Assembly (NCBI GenBank): GCA_002427505.1
Contig: DIRJ01000054.1
Coordinates: forward strand, 1 to 5,263
Source: Mageeibacillus sp. UBA5439
GTDB lineage: Bacteria > Bacillota > Clostridia > Saccharofermentanales > DTU023
Length of the DNA: 5,263 nucleotides
Reading direction: 5' to 3'
Positions within the stretch are counted from its first letter, which is position 1; each line of letters opens with the position of its first letter. Under the pieces are notes generated by a model, which saw only the letters and a program-made list of their open reading frames with translations, made no database searches and had not been told where the DNA came from. Below, piece after piece: positions 4,574 to 5,263 of this stretch. The translations under genes were made by a program, and so were the position numbers.

Positions 4574-5263
4574 ATTCTTCCTCCTGGCACTTGGATGGTT
4601 AAAACAAAAGACTGATCTAAAATCACATCAAGTTCGCCTCCGTAGGGCTCCAACATATTTCTCATGGCGCCGATACCGCCACCCTCTGTTATCGGGCAGG
4701 AAGGCACATCGCCATTATTAGTTATTGTCAAGTTATGACGATCGCCCTCACCGCCTGTCTTTACGGATATTTCAGTCGCAAAACCGTGGCGTACCGCATT
4801 GGTGACGCCTTCTTTGATTATATCAGTGAAAATGCGACTTATTTCCTGATCTGCAGGCAGCTCTCCCTCCAGTTTAATGCTCACCCCGATCGAAGCGAAA
4901 GCCTGTTTCAGACCAGCGAGTTCTTCCTTGGGGTCAGGCCGGCTTTGCACCCTCTTCAACTCTTCAATAATGCCCTGGGCGAGGGATTGCAGCAAATCGT
5001 GGTCCAGAGTATCTCCACTGCGGATACTGCGCAGGAGCAGGGACAGTCTCTGACCCAAAACTTCGTGTGCGCGCAATTTTGCTTTTTTAACTACTTTTTC
5101 CCCGCTGAGGGCCTGCAGCTGATCAATCGATTCTCTTAATTGTTCTGACTTAAGCTTGAGCTCTGCCTCTCGTCTTTGCAACTCTGCTGTCAGCTTCCAC
5201 TGACGGGTAATATCTGTGGCTGCCAGCTGGAAATAATCTTTAGCTTTGATTTCCAGCTTGCTT
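4570..5263 (-). CDS. Sensor histidine kinase, NarX/DegS-like (partial, N-terminus outside window)
   Basis: This is the C-terminal 230 residues of a two-component sensor kinase. The frame stays open to the right edge, so the true start lies outside the window; an internal TTG at 5181 is not a likely start because coding sequence continues through it. Order seen: the end of an input domain (YFQLAATDITRQW, visible residues 10-22), a coiled-coil linker rich in L, E, K and Q (about 23-60), and a HisKA_3-like phosphoacceptor helix with LRAHEVLGQRL (phosphorylatable H66). A HATPase_c domain follows, with N-box EGVTNAVRHG (151-160, N155), G1-like TNNGD (181-185) and G2 GGGIGAM (194-200). The G1 box has NNG rather than DNG, as in a group of Firmicute kinases I know. 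It ends in VPGGRM, and its stop overlaps the response regulator start. The kinase should autophosphorylate and pass phosphate to D55 of that regulator. The signal sensed is unknown. Confidence 0.93.
   Translation of the reverse strand, partial: SKLEIKAKDYFQLAATDITRQWKLTAELQRREAELKLKSEQLRESIDQLQALSGEKVVKKAKLRAHEVLGQRLSLLLRSIRSGDTLDHDLLQSLAQGIIEELKRVQSRPDPKEELAGLKQAFASIGVSIKLEGELPADQEISRIFTDIIKEGVTNAVRHGFATEISVKTGGEGDRHNLTITNNGDVPSCPITEGGGIGAMRNMLEPYGGELDVILDQSFVLTIQVPGGRM
4580..4585 (-). promoter_or_regulatory. Ribosome binding site for the GTG start of the response regulator
   Basis: The minus strand reads AGGAGG, a perfect Shine-Dalgarno core, 6 bases before the GTG at 4573. It lies inside the last codons of the kinase gene. 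It decides the start, because the nearby ATG (part of the ATGTGA overlap) is in the kinase frame, not in the regulator frame. Confidence 0.85.

Noticed and set aside
4581..4600. TGGCAC reminiscent of a sigma-54 -24 element
   Set aside because: It lies inside the kinase coding sequence, points toward no plus-strand gene and lacks a proper -12 TTGC at the right spacing.
4735..5139. Plus-strand open frame of 134 codons
   Set aside because: It lies fully antisense to the kinase ATPase and phosphoacceptor domains, which have clear motifs on the minus strand.
5179..5181. TTG at 5181 as the start of the kinase gene
   Set aside because: The frame continues upstream to the window edge with kinase-like sequence (ATDITRQW), so the gene is truncated by the window rather than starting here.

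Overview
The window looks like chromosomal DNA of a low-to-moderate GC Gram-positive bacterium, most likely a clostridium (Firmicutes/Bacillota). The reasons are strong GGAGG-type ribosome binding sites, several lipoproteins with lipobox signal peptides, clostridial-style W/G-rich beta domains in those lipoproteins, and a sensor kinase of the HisKA_3-like type common in Clostridia. This is inference from sequence style, not a database match. Every gene I accept is on the minus strand, so the order of transcription runs from high to low coordinates.

Region A (5263 to about 3906) is a two-component system. The 3' part of a NarX/DegS-like sensor histidine kinase enters from the right edge. Its stop overlaps by 4 bp the GTG start of a complete NarL/FixJ-type response regulator. 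A clear minus-strand intrinsic terminator closes the unit at 3906-3930. Directly beside it is a second intrinsic terminator that points the other way (plus strand, 3880-3902), although the window has no plus-strand gene.

Region B (3808 to about 3416) is a single small lipoprotein gene with one lipocalin-like beta domain, followed by a GC-rich hairpin with a poor U-tract.

Region C (3337 to 173) is a probable four-gene operon with gaps of 26 to 52 bp. It holds a stand-alone, degenerate receiver-like protein lacking the phosphorylation residues, a 427-residue three-module lipoprotein, a small four-helix membrane protein, and a 283-residue lipoprotein. It ends in a strong minus-strand intrinsic terminator (173-217). 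The leftmost 170 bases are AT-rich with no gene that I can support.

Taken together the window reads as a signalling and cell-envelope locus: a membrane or cytoplasmic sensor with its DNA-binding regulator, next to three secreted, membrane-anchored lipoproteins, one polytopic membrane protein and a phosphorylation-deaf receiver. A functional link between the two-component system and the lipoprotein genes is plausible from position only. No mobile element, CRISPR array, tRNA or rRNA is visible.
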